From assembly GCA_934385225.1 (NCBI GenBank), contig CAKRPQ010000002.1, positions 1-64,000 on the forward strand: 64,000 bases of DNA, read 5' to 3'. This document shows positions 35,020-43,311 of the stretch, piece by piece. The translations under genes were made by a program, and so were the position numbers. The notes under the pieces were generated by a model. That model was not told where the DNA came from. It did no database searches and saw nothing but the letters and a program-made list of their open reading frames with translations. The number at the start of each line of letters is the position of its first letter. The first letter of the stretch is position 1. This stretch comes from an uncultured Eubacteriales bacterium. Lineage in GTDB: Bacteria; Bacillota; Clostridia; Oscillospirales; CAG-272.

Positions 35020-36816
35020 ATGAAAAAATACAACACGCTTATAATCGGAAGCGGCTGTGCGGGCTTCTGCGCGGCAAAACGACTTTTTGACCTCGGAATA
35101 ACTGATATTGCCCTTGTTACCGAAGGCATAAATATGGGAACGTCGCGAAACACGGGCAGCGACAAGCAGACCTACTATAAGCTGTCCCTATGCGGCTCGG
35201 ACGGCGACAGCGTGCGCGAAATGGCGCAGACGCTCTTCGACGGCGGTGCCGTAAACGGCGACATTGCGCTTTCCGAGGCGGCTTCGTCCGTGCGTGCGTT
35301 TATGCACCTCGTGGAACTCGGTGTGCCTTTCCCGACAAACGAATACGGCGAATACGCGGGCTACAAGACAGACCACGATCCGAGAACAAGAGCGACCTCA
35401 TGCGGTCCGCTCACCTCAAAATATATGACCGAAGCACTCGAAAAAGCTGTCCGCGCAAGAAACATCGAAATTATCGACGGGCTTCGCGTAATAAAAATCC
35501 TGACAGACGAGCAAGGCGGGAAAAGTGAGGTTTGCGGTCTTGCCGCGGTAAACGCGAGAGGCGATGTGACCACTCTCCAAAGCGAAAATGTGATCCTTGC
35601 GACGGGCGGTCCCGCGGGAATTTACGAAAACAGCGTCTATCCCGAAAGTCAGACGGGCGCGACGGGACTTGCGATCGAAGCAGGCGCGCTCTGCGCAAAC
35701 CTTGAAGAGTGGCAGTACGGGCTTGCAAGCACAAAGTTCCGCTGGAATCTGTCGGGGACGTACATGCAGGTTCTCCCGAAATTCTACTCTGTCGGAAGCG
35801 ACGGGAAAAAACGCGAATTTCTCTATGACGCGCTCGGCGAAAAATCGCTTGATATGATATTCTTAAAAGGATATCAATGGCCGTTTGACGTGCGTAAAAC
35901 CGACGGCTCGTCGCGCGTCGACCTTCTCTGCGCCGCAGAAATAAAGGCGGGCAGACGCGTATTTATCGACTACACCCAAAATCCGACGGGACTTGACGAC
36001 GATTTTTCTGTTCTCTCTGACGAGGCTCACTCATACCTCGAAAAATCGGGTGCTCTTTTCGGAACGCCGATAGAACGTCTTAAAAAAATGAATGCGGGAG
36101 CAATAGAGCTTTACGCCTCACACGATATCAACCTTTATAACGAGCCGCTCGAAGCCGCAATATGCGCCCAGCACTGCAACGGCGGCATCGATGTAGATGA
36201 AAACCGGCAGACCTTGGTCCGCGGTCTTTTCTGCATAGGAGAGGCGGCGGGAACATTCGGCGTTTACCGTCCGGGAGGCTCGGCGCTTAATTCCACGCAG
36301 GTCGGTGCGCTCCGCGCGGCGCAGTATATAGCCGAAAACAAAAAAACTGCCGACGCGCGCGCCGCCGAATTTTCTCTTCCCGAAATATCATACGGCGAAT
36401 CGAATGTGCGTGAAAAACTTCTCGAAATAAGACACGAAATGAGTCTTTTCGCCGATTTTGAGCGGAACACCGAAAAAATACGCGTACTGCTTGAACGTGA
36501 CAAAGAACTGCTCGAAAACTTCTTCCGTGAAGTCAGAATCGCGGGCAAACACGAGTTAACGGAGCTTTTTATCCTCCGCGACGCACTCACGACGCAGATA
36601 AGCGTTCTCTCGGCAATGCTTTTTTCGGGTGAGAACATCGGAAGTCACGGCTCGGCTTTCGTCGACGGTATGAAACCGACAAGCACCGAAAAACGCACCG
36701 AGCAGACGATAACGGAGTGTGATACATCGTATTTCAGACCCGTAAGACCGCTCCCCGACCCCGAACTCTGGTTTGAAACTCTGCTCGCAAGACAAAGAGA
36801 AAAAAATAAACAATAA
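35020..36816 (+). CDS. Fumarate-reductase-like FAD-dependent flavoprotein
   Basis: A 598-residue flavoprotein of the FAD_binding_2 type. The dinucleotide motif is LIIGSGCAGFCAAKRL near residue 6, the second FAD contact ENVILATGGPAGIY near 190, and near 415 the family region VYRPGGSALNSTQVGALRAAQYI, followed by a helical C-terminal domain like succinate dehydrogenase flavoproteins. No signal peptide or heme module is visible, so electrons probably come from a soluble partner. It lies four bases downstream of the SDR gene. The reaction may be reduction or oxidation of a C=C or C-H bond, which is inference. Confidence 0.85.
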   Translation: MKKYNTLIIGSGCAGFCAAKRLFDLGITDIALVTEGINMGTSRNTGSDKQTYYKLSLCGSDGDSVREMAQTLFDGGAVNGDIALSEAASSVRAFMHLVELGVPFPTNEYGEYAGYKTDHDPRTRATSCGPLTSKYMTEALEKAVRARNIEIIDGLRVIKILTDEQGGKSEVCGLAAVNARGDVTTLQSENVILATGGPAGIYENSVYPESQTGATGLAIEAGALCANLEEWQYGLASTKFRWNLSGTYMQVLPKFYSVGSDGKKREFLYDALGEKSLDMIFLKGYQWPFDVRKTDGSSRVDLLCAAEIKAGRRVFIDYTQNPTGLDDDFSVLSDEAHSYLEKSGALFGTPIERLKKMNAGAIELYASHDINLYNEPLEAAICAQHCNGGIDVDENRQTLVRGLFCIGEAAGTFGVYRPGGSALNSTQVGALRAAQYIAENKKTADARAAEFSLPEISYGESNVREKLLEIRHEMSLFADFERNTEKIRVLLERDKELLENFFREVRIAGKHELTELFILRDALTTQISVLSAMLFSGENIGSHGSAFVDGMKPTSTEKRTEQTITECDTSYFRPVRPLPDPELWFETLLARQREKNKQ

Positions 36817-36828
36817 AAGGAGAATTTT

Positions 36829-38694
36829 ATGTTCACCGAATGGCTTCAAAAGAACAGCACGGACAATTTTTACTTTGACAGGATCGTCTACCCGAAAGCG
36901 TCCGACAGGGATTTTTGGGAGAATCTGCCCGAAAATACAAAAAAAGTCCTTATTGAAAACGCCGAAAAATACGTCGGCTTCGAATACCCGATTGTCAGAG
37001 CGACCGACTATCTCGCGTTTATCAGAACGGGCAACAGAACGATAGGAGAGGACAGATATTTTGCGCGCAGAACGGCGCTTCATTCGCTTCTCTGCGGGGA
37101 ATGTACCGAACACAAGGGACGCTTCCTTGACGACATAATAAACGGCGTTTTCGCGATATGCGAGGAATCATACTGGGGACTGCCCGCTCATGTAAATCAG
37201 ACGATCGACAAAATCCTGCCGAACGCAAAAAAGCCCGGCATCGACCTTTTTTCCGCAGAGACAGCCGTTTCGCTCGCACTTGTGTACTATATGCTCTTTG
37301 GCGAGATAAACGCCGTCGTTCCCGAACTTCTCGGAAGGATCGAGAGGGAGACGGAGAAGAACATTTTCGAGCCGTTCCTCACGATGGATTTCTGGTGGAT
37401 GGGCAACAACATAGGCGGTGCAGAGCGCGTCAACAACTGGAATCCGTGGATACTCTCCAACATTCTGACCGTTTATACGATAATGCAAAAGGACGAGAAA
37501 AAGAAAAAAGACGGCATTGCGCGCATTATGACGCTTGCCGAGAATTTTGTAAAAGGACACCCGACAGACGGCGGCTGCGACGAAGGGCCGTCATACTGGA
37601 CCGAATCGAGCTGCGCTCTTTACGAAATTGCCGAACAACTGAATCTTACGACAAACGGCAAAATCAACTTTTACGGCGAACCGCTTCTCCGCAAAATGGC
37701 TGAATACATCGGTCACGTCTACATCGGCGGCGACTACTATGTGAATTTTGCCGACTCGCCCGCGCGCCTTAACAGCCTTGCCGCGCCCGTCGCGTTCAGA
37801 TTTGCGAAAAACACGGGTCTTGACAGTCTCGCCGCACTTTCGGCGTCGCTTTACCGCAGGAAGAACTGCCTCGTCTCCGACGTAAAGCGCCTCAGGCGCT
37901 ACATCATGGAGCTTATGGGCATAAAAGAGGAACTTCGATACGGCGGTACGTCCGCTCTCGAACACGAGAGCACCATGGAAAGCGTTCAGATAGTGACGGC
38001 AAGAGAGGGTACGGACGAAAAAGGCTTTTTCGTCGCCGTAAAGGGCGGTCACAACGCCGAATCGCACAATCACAACGACGTCGGGTCATACGTTGTCTAC
38101 TACGACGGCGAGCCTCTCATTATCGACGCGGGATCGGGCGAATACACAAGACAGCTTTTCTCGCCCGAACGAAAAAACATCTGGTTTGTGCGCTCCGAAT
38201 GGCACAATCTGCCGTCCGTTGACGGCGGTGTACAGCTCGAAGGCAAAGAACACCGCGCAAAAGATTTTAGGTACGATTTTTCGGACGAAAAGGTGACAGT
38301 CTCGGCGGACATTGCCGCCGCATACGGATCGGAAACACTCGAAAAGCTCGGAAGAACGCTCGTATTCACGCGCGGAAGCGAGTCCGGCGTCACCGTCACG
38401 GACGTTTTCTCGTTCGGCGCGGACGGTATTCCCGTAACCGAAAATCTTCTCTTTATCGAAAGACCCGAAATATCGGACGGAAAAATCACGATATATACAA
38501 AGGGAAAGAAAAAATCTTTCACGCTTGACGTTTCGTGCGGAAGCGGGTATTCCGTCAGTCTTGAAGCGAAACCGATAGGCGGAATACGCAACTTTGAGCG
38601 TTCATGGGACGGCGGTGAGCTTACGCGCGCAAAATTCGACTTCACCGCGGCGCATAAAACTGTTTTCTCGGTTAAAATCACGAAAGAAAAATAA
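36829..38694 (+). CDS. Heparinase II/III-like polysaccharide or oligosaccharide lyase
   Basis: A 621-residue protein with an N-terminal (alpha/alpha) toroid part (SALALVYYMLFGE-like helices) and a C-terminal beta-sandwich carrying the heparinase II/III signature HNAESHNHNDVGSYVVYYDG near residue 408-428. Members cleave uronic-acid-containing glycans by beta-elimination. No signal peptide is present, so it would act on imported oligosaccharides. It closes the operon. The combination with an SDR suggests that a 4-deoxy keto sugar might be formed and reduced, but no kinase, aldolase or permease is in the operon. Confidence 0.82.
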   Translation: MFTEWLQKNSTDNFYFDRIVYPKASDRDFWENLPENTKKVLIENAEKYVGFEYPIVRATDYLAFIRTGNRTIGEDRYFARRTALHSLLCGECTEHKGRFLDDIINGVFAICEESYWGLPAHVNQTIDKILPNAKKPGIDLFSAETAVSLALVYYMLFGEINAVVPELLGRIERETEKNIFEPFLTMDFWWMGNNIGGAERVNNWNPWILSNILTVYTIMQKDEKKKKDGIARIMTLAENFVKGHPTDGGCDEGPSYWTESSCALYEIAEQLNLTTNGKINFYGEPLLRKMAEYIGHVYIGGDYYVNFADSPARLNSLAAPVAFRFAKNTGLDSLAALSASLYRRKNCLVSDVKRLRRYIMELMGIKEELRYGGTSALEHESTMESVQIVTAREGTDEKGFFVAVKGGHNAESHNHNDVGSYVVYYDGEPLIIDAGSGEYTRQLFSPERKNIWFVRSEWHNLPSVDGGVQLEGKEHRAKDFRYDFSDEKVTVSADIAAAYGSETLEKLGRTLVFTRGSESGVTVTDVFSFGADGIPVTENLLFIERPEISDGKITIYTKGKKKSFTLDVSCGSGYSVSLEAKPIGGIRNFERSWDGGELTRAKFDFTAAHKTVFSVKITKEK

Positions 38695-38725
38695 AATAAG
38701 GTCCGCCAAAGGCGGACCTTATTTT
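38693..38725. terminator. Bidirectional terminator after the heparinase-like gene
   Basis: A perfect 15-bp stem (38693-38707 with 38711-38725), 3-nt loop, T-rich right side. It also ends the minus-strand gene at 38728. Confidence 0.85.
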
Positions 38726-38727
38726 AT

Positions 38728-39144
38728 TTAATTAAAGAAATCATCATATATTTCCTTTAACAGCGCATCATTATGCAGGTCATGTCCTAATCTGTTCAGT
38801 TTTTCTATGGTCGATTTGTCGAGTTCTCTGTACAGTGCCTTTTCTCCGCTCAGTTCATAAAGCCTATGAACAATACGGTTCAGGTCATATTCATTCGAAA
38901 AAGAAGTCAAGCTGAATATTGAAAAGCAGACATATGCGCGTTTTATGTTTTCTTCATTTACTTCTTCCGATTCCGACTTATTAAGATTATTGCACAGAAG
39001 CGAAAAATCGCTTCTAAATACTCTGTCCGCCATTTTTATGTAGTCTCTCATTTTATTGCGTTCACGTAGTTGAACAACAACAAGCACGGCACATATAAAG
39101 GATACCGTGACAAGCGAGGCTGCCAATATTTTTTTCACGCGCAT
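38728..39144 (-). CDS. Hypothetical membrane-anchored protein
   Basis: A 138-residue protein with an N-terminal transmembrane helix (about 5-25) after a short basic stretch (MRVKK) and a helical, charged remainder without cysteine pairs or recognisable motifs. Base composition is more AT-rich than its neighbours. I recognise no family. A TATAAT-like box lies upstream but without a matching -35 element. It is a plausible real gene because codon use is reasonable and the terminator ends it. Confidence 0.55.
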   Translation of the reverse strand: MRVKKILAASLVTVSFICAVLVVVQLRERNKMRDYIKMADRVFRSDFSLLCNNLNKSESEEVNEENIKRAYVCFSIFSLTSFSNEYDLNRIVHRLYELSGEKALYRELDKSTIEKLNRLGHDLHNDALLKEIYDDFFN

Positions 39145-39191
39145 ACTTACAAATACCGCCTTTCCGATTTATTATATAAATTATATGTCAG

Positions 39192-39216
39192 AAAGGTTCG
39201 CCAAAGGCGAACCTTT
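39192..39216. other. Perfect hairpin, possibly a weak terminator
   Basis: An 11-bp perfect stem (39192-39202 with 39206-39216) with an AAA loop, closely matching the loop and GCC/GGC arms of the hairpin at 38693. No T run follows on either side, so its role as a terminator for the AbrB gene is unsure. Confidence 0.45.
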
Positions 39217-39275
39217 CCCGTTTTCTTTTGCGCCGCGCGTCATACGGGACGCGGACAGACGATATAATTAAACAG

Positions 39276-39521
39276 TCACTTAATTTGCTTCAACTTTTCA
39301 AGGCAGGCGGAACAGATACGTTTTCCCTCAAAGTAAACGACCTCTTCGCCTCCGCCGCAGAAAATGCAGGCAGGCTGATATTTGGTGAGTATTATTCTCT
39401 CGCCGTCGGTGGAAATTTCAATGGAATCCTTTTCTTTGATATCAAGGATCTTTCTCATCTCCATCGGCAAAACCACTCTGCCGAGTTCGTCGATTTTACG
39501 AACAATTCCCGTGGATTTCAC
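39276..39521 (-). CDS. AbrB/SpoVT-type regulator with a C-terminal CxxC zinc ribbon
   Basis: An 81-residue protein. The N-terminal 45 residues form a SpoVT-AbrB swapped-hairpin DNA-binding domain (STGIVRKIDELGRVVLPMEM), as in AbrB and other transition-state regulators. The C-terminal half holds ACIFCG and RICSACLEKL, two CxxC pairs that probably bind zinc. The start is GTG at 39521 with GGGAGG upstream. It is divergent from spmA-spmB. Confidence 0.9.
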   Translation of the reverse strand: MKSTGIVRKIDELGRVVLPMEMRKILDIKEKDSIEISTDGERIILTKYQPACIFCGGGEEVVYFEGKRICSACLEKLKQIK

Positions 39522-39579
39522 TTTTTTACAAACCTCCCGTTTCCTTATATTTTTACATTTATTTCCAGTTGATAATTAT

Positions 39580-39607
39580 ATTATACATTCTTTTTGCGAA
39601 TTGTCAA
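39580..39607 (-). promoter_or_regulatory. Promoter of the AbrB-type gene
   Basis: On the minus strand TTGACA (39607-39602), 16 nt, TATAAT (39585-39580). Confidence 0.75.
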
Positions 39608-39709
39608 GGGTTTTCGGAAAAAAATTTGTATTTTGAAGAAAATTTTCTTTTCGTCCCGATATACACTGTCGACGCCCGTCGAAACGGGTCGTCATTAGTC
39701 CGTGAGCGC

Positions 39710-39739
39710 AGAACAAAGTCTAACAGAACAAAGTCTAAC
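39710..39739 (+). repeat. Two exact tandem 15-bp repeats upstream of spmA
   Basis: The 15-mer AGAACAAAGTCTAAC occurs at 39710-39724 and again at 39725-39739 without a spacer, 15 nt before the spmA start and next to its GGAG site. Confidence 0.85.
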
Positions 39740-39754
39740 GGAGATAAACAGAAT

Positions 39755-40363
39755 ATGCTCGGAAAAGTTTTCGGTCTCATGTGCGGTATTGCGTTCGTTT
39801 TCTCGTTTACAAACGGGAGCACGGGCGCGCTCTGCACGGCGATAACGGACGGCGCGTCGTCCGCCGTCACACTGACGCTTTCTCTTATCGGCAGCATGTG
39901 CCTCTGGTGCGGGATAATGAGCGTCTTAAAAAAATCAGGCGCGGTCTCGTTCTTAACAAAACCGCTCATGCCGATAATAAAATTCTTTTTCCCGTCCGCA
40001 GGCTCGGGAAAAGGCCGCGAGGAAATCTCGGCAAGCATGGCTGCAAATCTCCTCGGAATGGGAAACGCGGCGACGCCTCTTGCGCTCGCGGCGATGAAAA
40101 AGCTCTGCGAGACGCACACGGAAGGCGGCGGCTCGCGCGCCATTCCGTCGTCCGATATGATCTCTCTCGCCGTTCTCAACACCGCCGCGGCAAATCTTCT
40201 CCCGACTACTATCGTGGCTCTTCGCACGGCGGCAGGTTCTGATGACCCGTTCTCCGTCGTTCTGCCGATCTGGATCGTCTCCTTTTCGTGCGCGCTGTTT
40301 TCTCTTATCCTTACAAAAGCACTCGGCGCGTGCGACAAAAAAAGCGGGAGAAAAAAACAATGA
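39755..40363 (+). CDS. spmA: Spore maturation protein A
   Basis: SpmA and SpmB are membrane proteins that act during spore core dehydration. The 202-residue protein has a nucleoside-transporter-gate-like fold: hydrophobic helices and the signature segments ISASMAANLLGMGNAATPLA near residue 92 and LAVLNTAAANLLPTTIVALR near 145. The true start is ATG at 39755 with GGAG upstream; the frame extends much further left but without a site. The stop overlaps the spmB start by the ATGA arrangement. Confidence 0.93.
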   Translation: MLGKVFGLMCGIAFVFSFTNGSTGALCTAITDGASSAVTLTLSLIGSMCLWCGIMSVLKKSGAVSFLTKPLMPIIKFFFPSAGSGKGREEISASMAANLLGMGNAATPLALAAMKKLCETHTEGGGSRAIPSSDMISLAVLNTAAANLLPTTIVALRTAAGSDDPFSVVLPIWIVSFSCALFSLILTKALGACDKKSGRKKQ

Positions 40364-40899
40364 ACTTTACTTTTTTCGGCAAAGCTGCGGAAATTTCATT
40401 CCCTTTCGTCGTTTTTCTTGCCGCCCTCATAGTTTTCGCGGGCAAAAAGGCGGAGTTTTCGGACTTTATCGCAGGCGCGCGAGAGGGACTTGACACGGCA
40501 GTCGGGCTTCTTCCGTCGCTTGTCGCTCTCATTGTCGGCGTGAAAATGCTCACCGCGTCGGGCTTTATCGACTTTATCGCGTCGTTTTTCACGCCCGCTC
40601 TTTCGCGTGCGGGCGTCCCTGCGGAGCTGGTGCCTATGCTTTTCACAAGACCGTTTTCGGGAAGCGCGTCGAGCGCTGCTTTTGCGGAGCTTATGCAAAA
40701 ATACGGTGCGGACAGCTTTCCCGCCCTCTGCGCCTCGGTTCTGATGGGCAGTTCCGACACGTTTGTGTATATAATCGGCGTTTATTTTTCGTCCGTCGGC
40801 GTGAAAAAGTCGCGCTACGCGTTTCCCGCGGCTCTTGCGGTAATGATATTCTGCGTTTTTCTCTCATGCCTTGTCACGAGACTTTTTTTCGGTGAATAA
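40360..40899 (+). CDS. spmB: Spore maturation protein B
   Basis: The 179-residue partner of SpmA, with five or so hydrophobic helices and the signature segments FIAGAREGLDTAVGLLPSLV near 35 and ALCASVLMGSSDTFVYIIGV near 130. It begins at the ATG in the ATGA overlap with spmA. The pair indicates that the organism, or its ancestor, forms spores. Confidence 0.93.
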   Translation: MNFTFFGKAAEISFPFVVFLAALIVFAGKKAEFSDFIAGAREGLDTAVGLLPSLVALIVGVKMLTASGFIDFIASFFTPALSRAGVPAELVPMLFTRPFSGSASSAAFAELMQKYGADSFPALCASVLMGSSDTFVYIIGVYFSSVGVKKSRYAFPAALAVMIFCVFLSCLVTRLFFGE

Positions 40900-40949
40900 A
40901 GCGTTTTCCGCGCGTCCAATAATACGAAAAAGCGTTATGGAGGTGCGGT

Positions 40950-41219
40950 ATGCTTAAAGGTTGCCAGAAGCAGATGATAGTTCTTCACGGAACGGGAAGC
41001 GAAATTTTCGAAGAGGCGTATTTTGTGCTGAAAAAAGTGCCCGGCGGCAGCGTCGGAAAAAGCGCAATGCTCCTTGAAGCCAATCGCATAGTCGAAGAAA
41101 ACAGAATAGGTATTCCGCGCAGAAAAAGCTCCTCCGATGCCGCAAAAGGACTGTTTTTCTTTATCGCAGGACTGCTCCTCGGCGCGGGACTTGTCCTCTT
41201 TTCCGTGCTCCTCACTTGA
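40950..41219 (+). CDS. Small conserved-looking single-span membrane protein
   Basis: An 89-residue protein. The N-terminal soluble part (KQMIVLHGTGSEIFEEAYFV) is followed by a basic stretch and one transmembrane helix (about 67-88). A strong GGAGGTG site lies before the ATG. I recall similar short proteins in other Clostridia but cannot name the family. The stop codon lies inside the -35 box of the RNase J promoter. Confidence 0.7.
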   Translation: MLKGCQKQMIVLHGTGSEIFEEAYFVLKKVPGGSVGKSAMLLEANRIVEENRIGIPRRKSSSDAAKGLFFFIAGLLLGAGLVLFSVLLT

Positions 41220-41244
41220 CAAACGGGAATAAACGTGGTATAAT
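41216..41244 (+). promoter_or_regulatory. Promoter of the RNase J gene
   Basis: Perfect consensus: TTGACA (41216-41221), 17 nt, TATAAT (41239-41244). Transcription would begin near 41251, leaving a leader of about 240 nt. Confidence 0.85.
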
Positions 41245-41250
41245 ACGTCA

Positions 41251-41493
41251 AAAGTGCGTTTCGACCCGTGCGTTATCGGCGCGGGAAGAGGCGTACCGCG
41301 TCCGTTTTATATATAAATCCGCACTTTCCCACTTAAAGGTCTGCGTGTGCGTTTTTGACAGACCGATGCAGGAAAGTTTTTTCGGTACGCCCGGGAGCGT
41401 TTCAAAAGGCGAACATACATAACGGAATATCTATTTTTTAGAGAAAGTCACGAAAAGAAGGAGACTCTTCTTTTTGTGCGGAAAGGACATTAA
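41251..41493 (+). promoter_or_regulatory. Long structured 5' leader of RNase J mRNA
   Basis: Several complementary arms can be seen: 41251-41258 with 41320-41327 (8 bp), a hairpin 41265-41271 with 41279-41285, a hairpin 41338-41343 with 41359-41364, 41290-41298 with 41383-41391 (9 bp), and a final hairpin 41453-41460 with 41467-41474 followed by T residues, just before the ribosome binding site. The first and fourth pairings interlock, so they would form a pseudoknot or be alternatives. I recognise no known riboswitch in it. The function is inferred: autoregulation of RNase J or an attenuator. Confidence 0.5.
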
Positions 41494-43170
41494 ATGCAAA
41501 AAAAACAGTGCGGTAAAATCCGCATAATACCGCTCGGCGGTCTTAACGAAATCGGAAAAAATATGACGGTCATAGAGTACGAAAACGATATTATCGTCGT
41601 CGACTGCGGTCTCGGTTTCCCCGACGAAGATATGCTCGGTGTTGACCTCGTCATTCCCGATATGACATATCTTGAAAAGAACAAGGACAGGATAAGGGGC
41701 GTATTCCTGACGCACGGTCACGAGGACCACATAGGTGCGATCCCGTATATGCTCAAAAATATAAATCCGCCCATATACGGTACAAAGCTCACCCTCGGAA
41801 TAATCAAAAACAAGCTCGAAGAGCTTCGTCCGCCGCAGAAGCCCGATCTTCACTGCGTAAAGGCGGGCGACGTGATAAAGGCAGGCGAAATGACGGTCGA
41901 ATTCATTCACGTCAACCACTCTATCGCCGACGCCTGCTGTCTCGCGATCGGCACGCCGCTCGGATACGTCTTCCACACGGGCGACTTCAAGCTGGATCTG
42001 ACGCCGATAGACGGCGAAATGATGAACCTGACGAGAATAGGCGAGATCGGCAAAAAGGGAGTTCTGATGCTCCTCTGCGAATCGACAAACGCCGAGCGCC
42101 CCGGGTCAACACCGTCCGAAAAGGAAGTAGGAAAGTCGCTTGAACACATTTTTACGGCAAATCCCGACAAGAGGATCGTCATCGCCACGTTCTCGTCAAA
42201 CGTCCACCGCGTTCAGCAGATAATAGACGTCAGCGCAAAGCACGGCAGAAAGGTCGCTATAACGGGACGCAGTATGCTCAACATCGTCGGCGCGGCGGTC
42301 GAACTCGGATATATGCACGTTCCCGACGGCGTTCTCGTCGATATAGGCGAAATAAAGAGGTTCAGGCCGGAAGAGCTTACGCTCGTGACGACGGGAAGCC
42401 AGGGCGAGCCGATGTCGGCACTTTACAGAATGGCGTTCTCGGATCACGACAAAGTGAAGCTCGGCACAAGCGACCTCGTTATCCTCTCGGCAAGCGCAAT
42501 ACCCGGAAACGAAAAACTCGTCGGAAGAATAATCAACGAACTGACGAAAAAGGGCGTAAGCGTCCTGCACGACGCCGTTGTCGCCGTTCACGTTTCGGGA
42601 CACGCCTGCCAGTCGGAGCTTATGCTCATACAGGCACTCACAAAGCCGAAATATTTTATGCCCGTTCACGGCGAATACCGCCACATGAACGCAAACAGAG
42701 AGCTTGCGCTCACAATGGGAATGAAGCCGCAGAACATTTTCATTTCGGACATCGGGAAAGTGCTTGAAATCGACCGCAAGGGCGCAAGGTGGAACGGCAC
42801 CGTTCCCGCGGGCAACGTCCTCGTTGACGGTCTCGGAATCGGCGACGTCGGAAACATCGTTCTTCGCGACAGACGCCATCTCGCACAGGACGGACTTATA
42901 GTCGTCGTTGCCTCCGTTGACGCAGAGGACAGGCTTCTTATATCGGGACCCGATATTGTTTCGAGAGGATTTGTCTATGTACGCGAATCGGAAGCGCTTA
43001 TGGACGAGGTGAAAGCTCTCGCGACAGACTGCATCATCGACTGCCTTGACAGCTCCGACGAATACGACAGAATGCAGCTCAAAACCTGCGTAAAGGACGA
43101 AATTTCAAAGTTCCTCTACTCAAAAACCAAGCGCAAACCTATGATTCTCCCCGTTATAATGAATATTTAA
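41494..43170 (+). CDS. rnj: Ribonuclease J
   Basis: A metallo-beta-lactamase/beta-CASP ribonuclease with 5'-3' exo- and endonuclease activity, central to mRNA decay in Firmicutes. The 558-residue protein has the metal site FLTHGHEDHIGAIPYM near residue 78, GDFKLD, the beta-CASP motif VAVHVSGHACQSE near 368 and HGEYRHM, and an RMMBL/C-terminal domain. The ribosome binding site is GGAAAGGA. The leader upstream is unusually long. Confidence 0.96.
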   Translation: MQKKQCGKIRIIPLGGLNEIGKNMTVIEYENDIIVVDCGLGFPDEDMLGVDLVIPDMTYLEKNKDRIRGVFLTHGHEDHIGAIPYMLKNINPPIYGTKLTLGIIKNKLEELRPPQKPDLHCVKAGDVIKAGEMTVEFIHVNHSIADACCLAIGTPLGYVFHTGDFKLDLTPIDGEMMNLTRIGEIGKKGVLMLLCESTNAERPGSTPSEKEVGKSLEHIFTANPDKRIVIATFSSNVHRVQQIIDVSAKHGRKVAITGRSMLNIVGAAVELGYMHVPDGVLVDIGEIKRFRPEELTLVTTGSQGEPMSALYRMAFSDHDKVKLGTSDLVILSASAIPGNEKLVGRIINELTKKGVSVLHDAVVAVHVSGHACQSELMLIQALTKPKYFMPVHGEYRHMNANRELALTMGMKPQNIFISDIGKVLEIDRKGARWNGTVPAGNVLVDGLGIGDVGNIVLRDRRHLAQDGLIVVVASVDAEDRLLISGPDIVSRGFVYVRESEALMDEVKALATDCIIDCLDSSDEYDRMQLKTCVKDEISKFLYSKTKRKPMILPVIMNI

Positions 43171-43311
43171 CCAAAAATGCACAAAAATTTTGTTTGCGTT
43201 CAAAAAAACTTCATAGAACAAACACCAATAGAGGTTATAATATAGAAGTCTGTCCAAACAGGACGCATACACCTAAAAAAGAAATTAAAAGAAAAGGAAC
43301 GGTATCCTTAA

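Noticed and set aside
41216..41422. Possible short protein in the RNase J leader
   Set aside because: It lacks a ribosome binding site, starts inside the promoter and has no family likeness; the stretch is better read as structured leader RNA.
41250..41493. T-box or other known riboswitch in the RNase J leader
   Set aside because: No T-box sequence or specifier loop and no match to a riboswitch core that I know; RNase J is also not a usual target.
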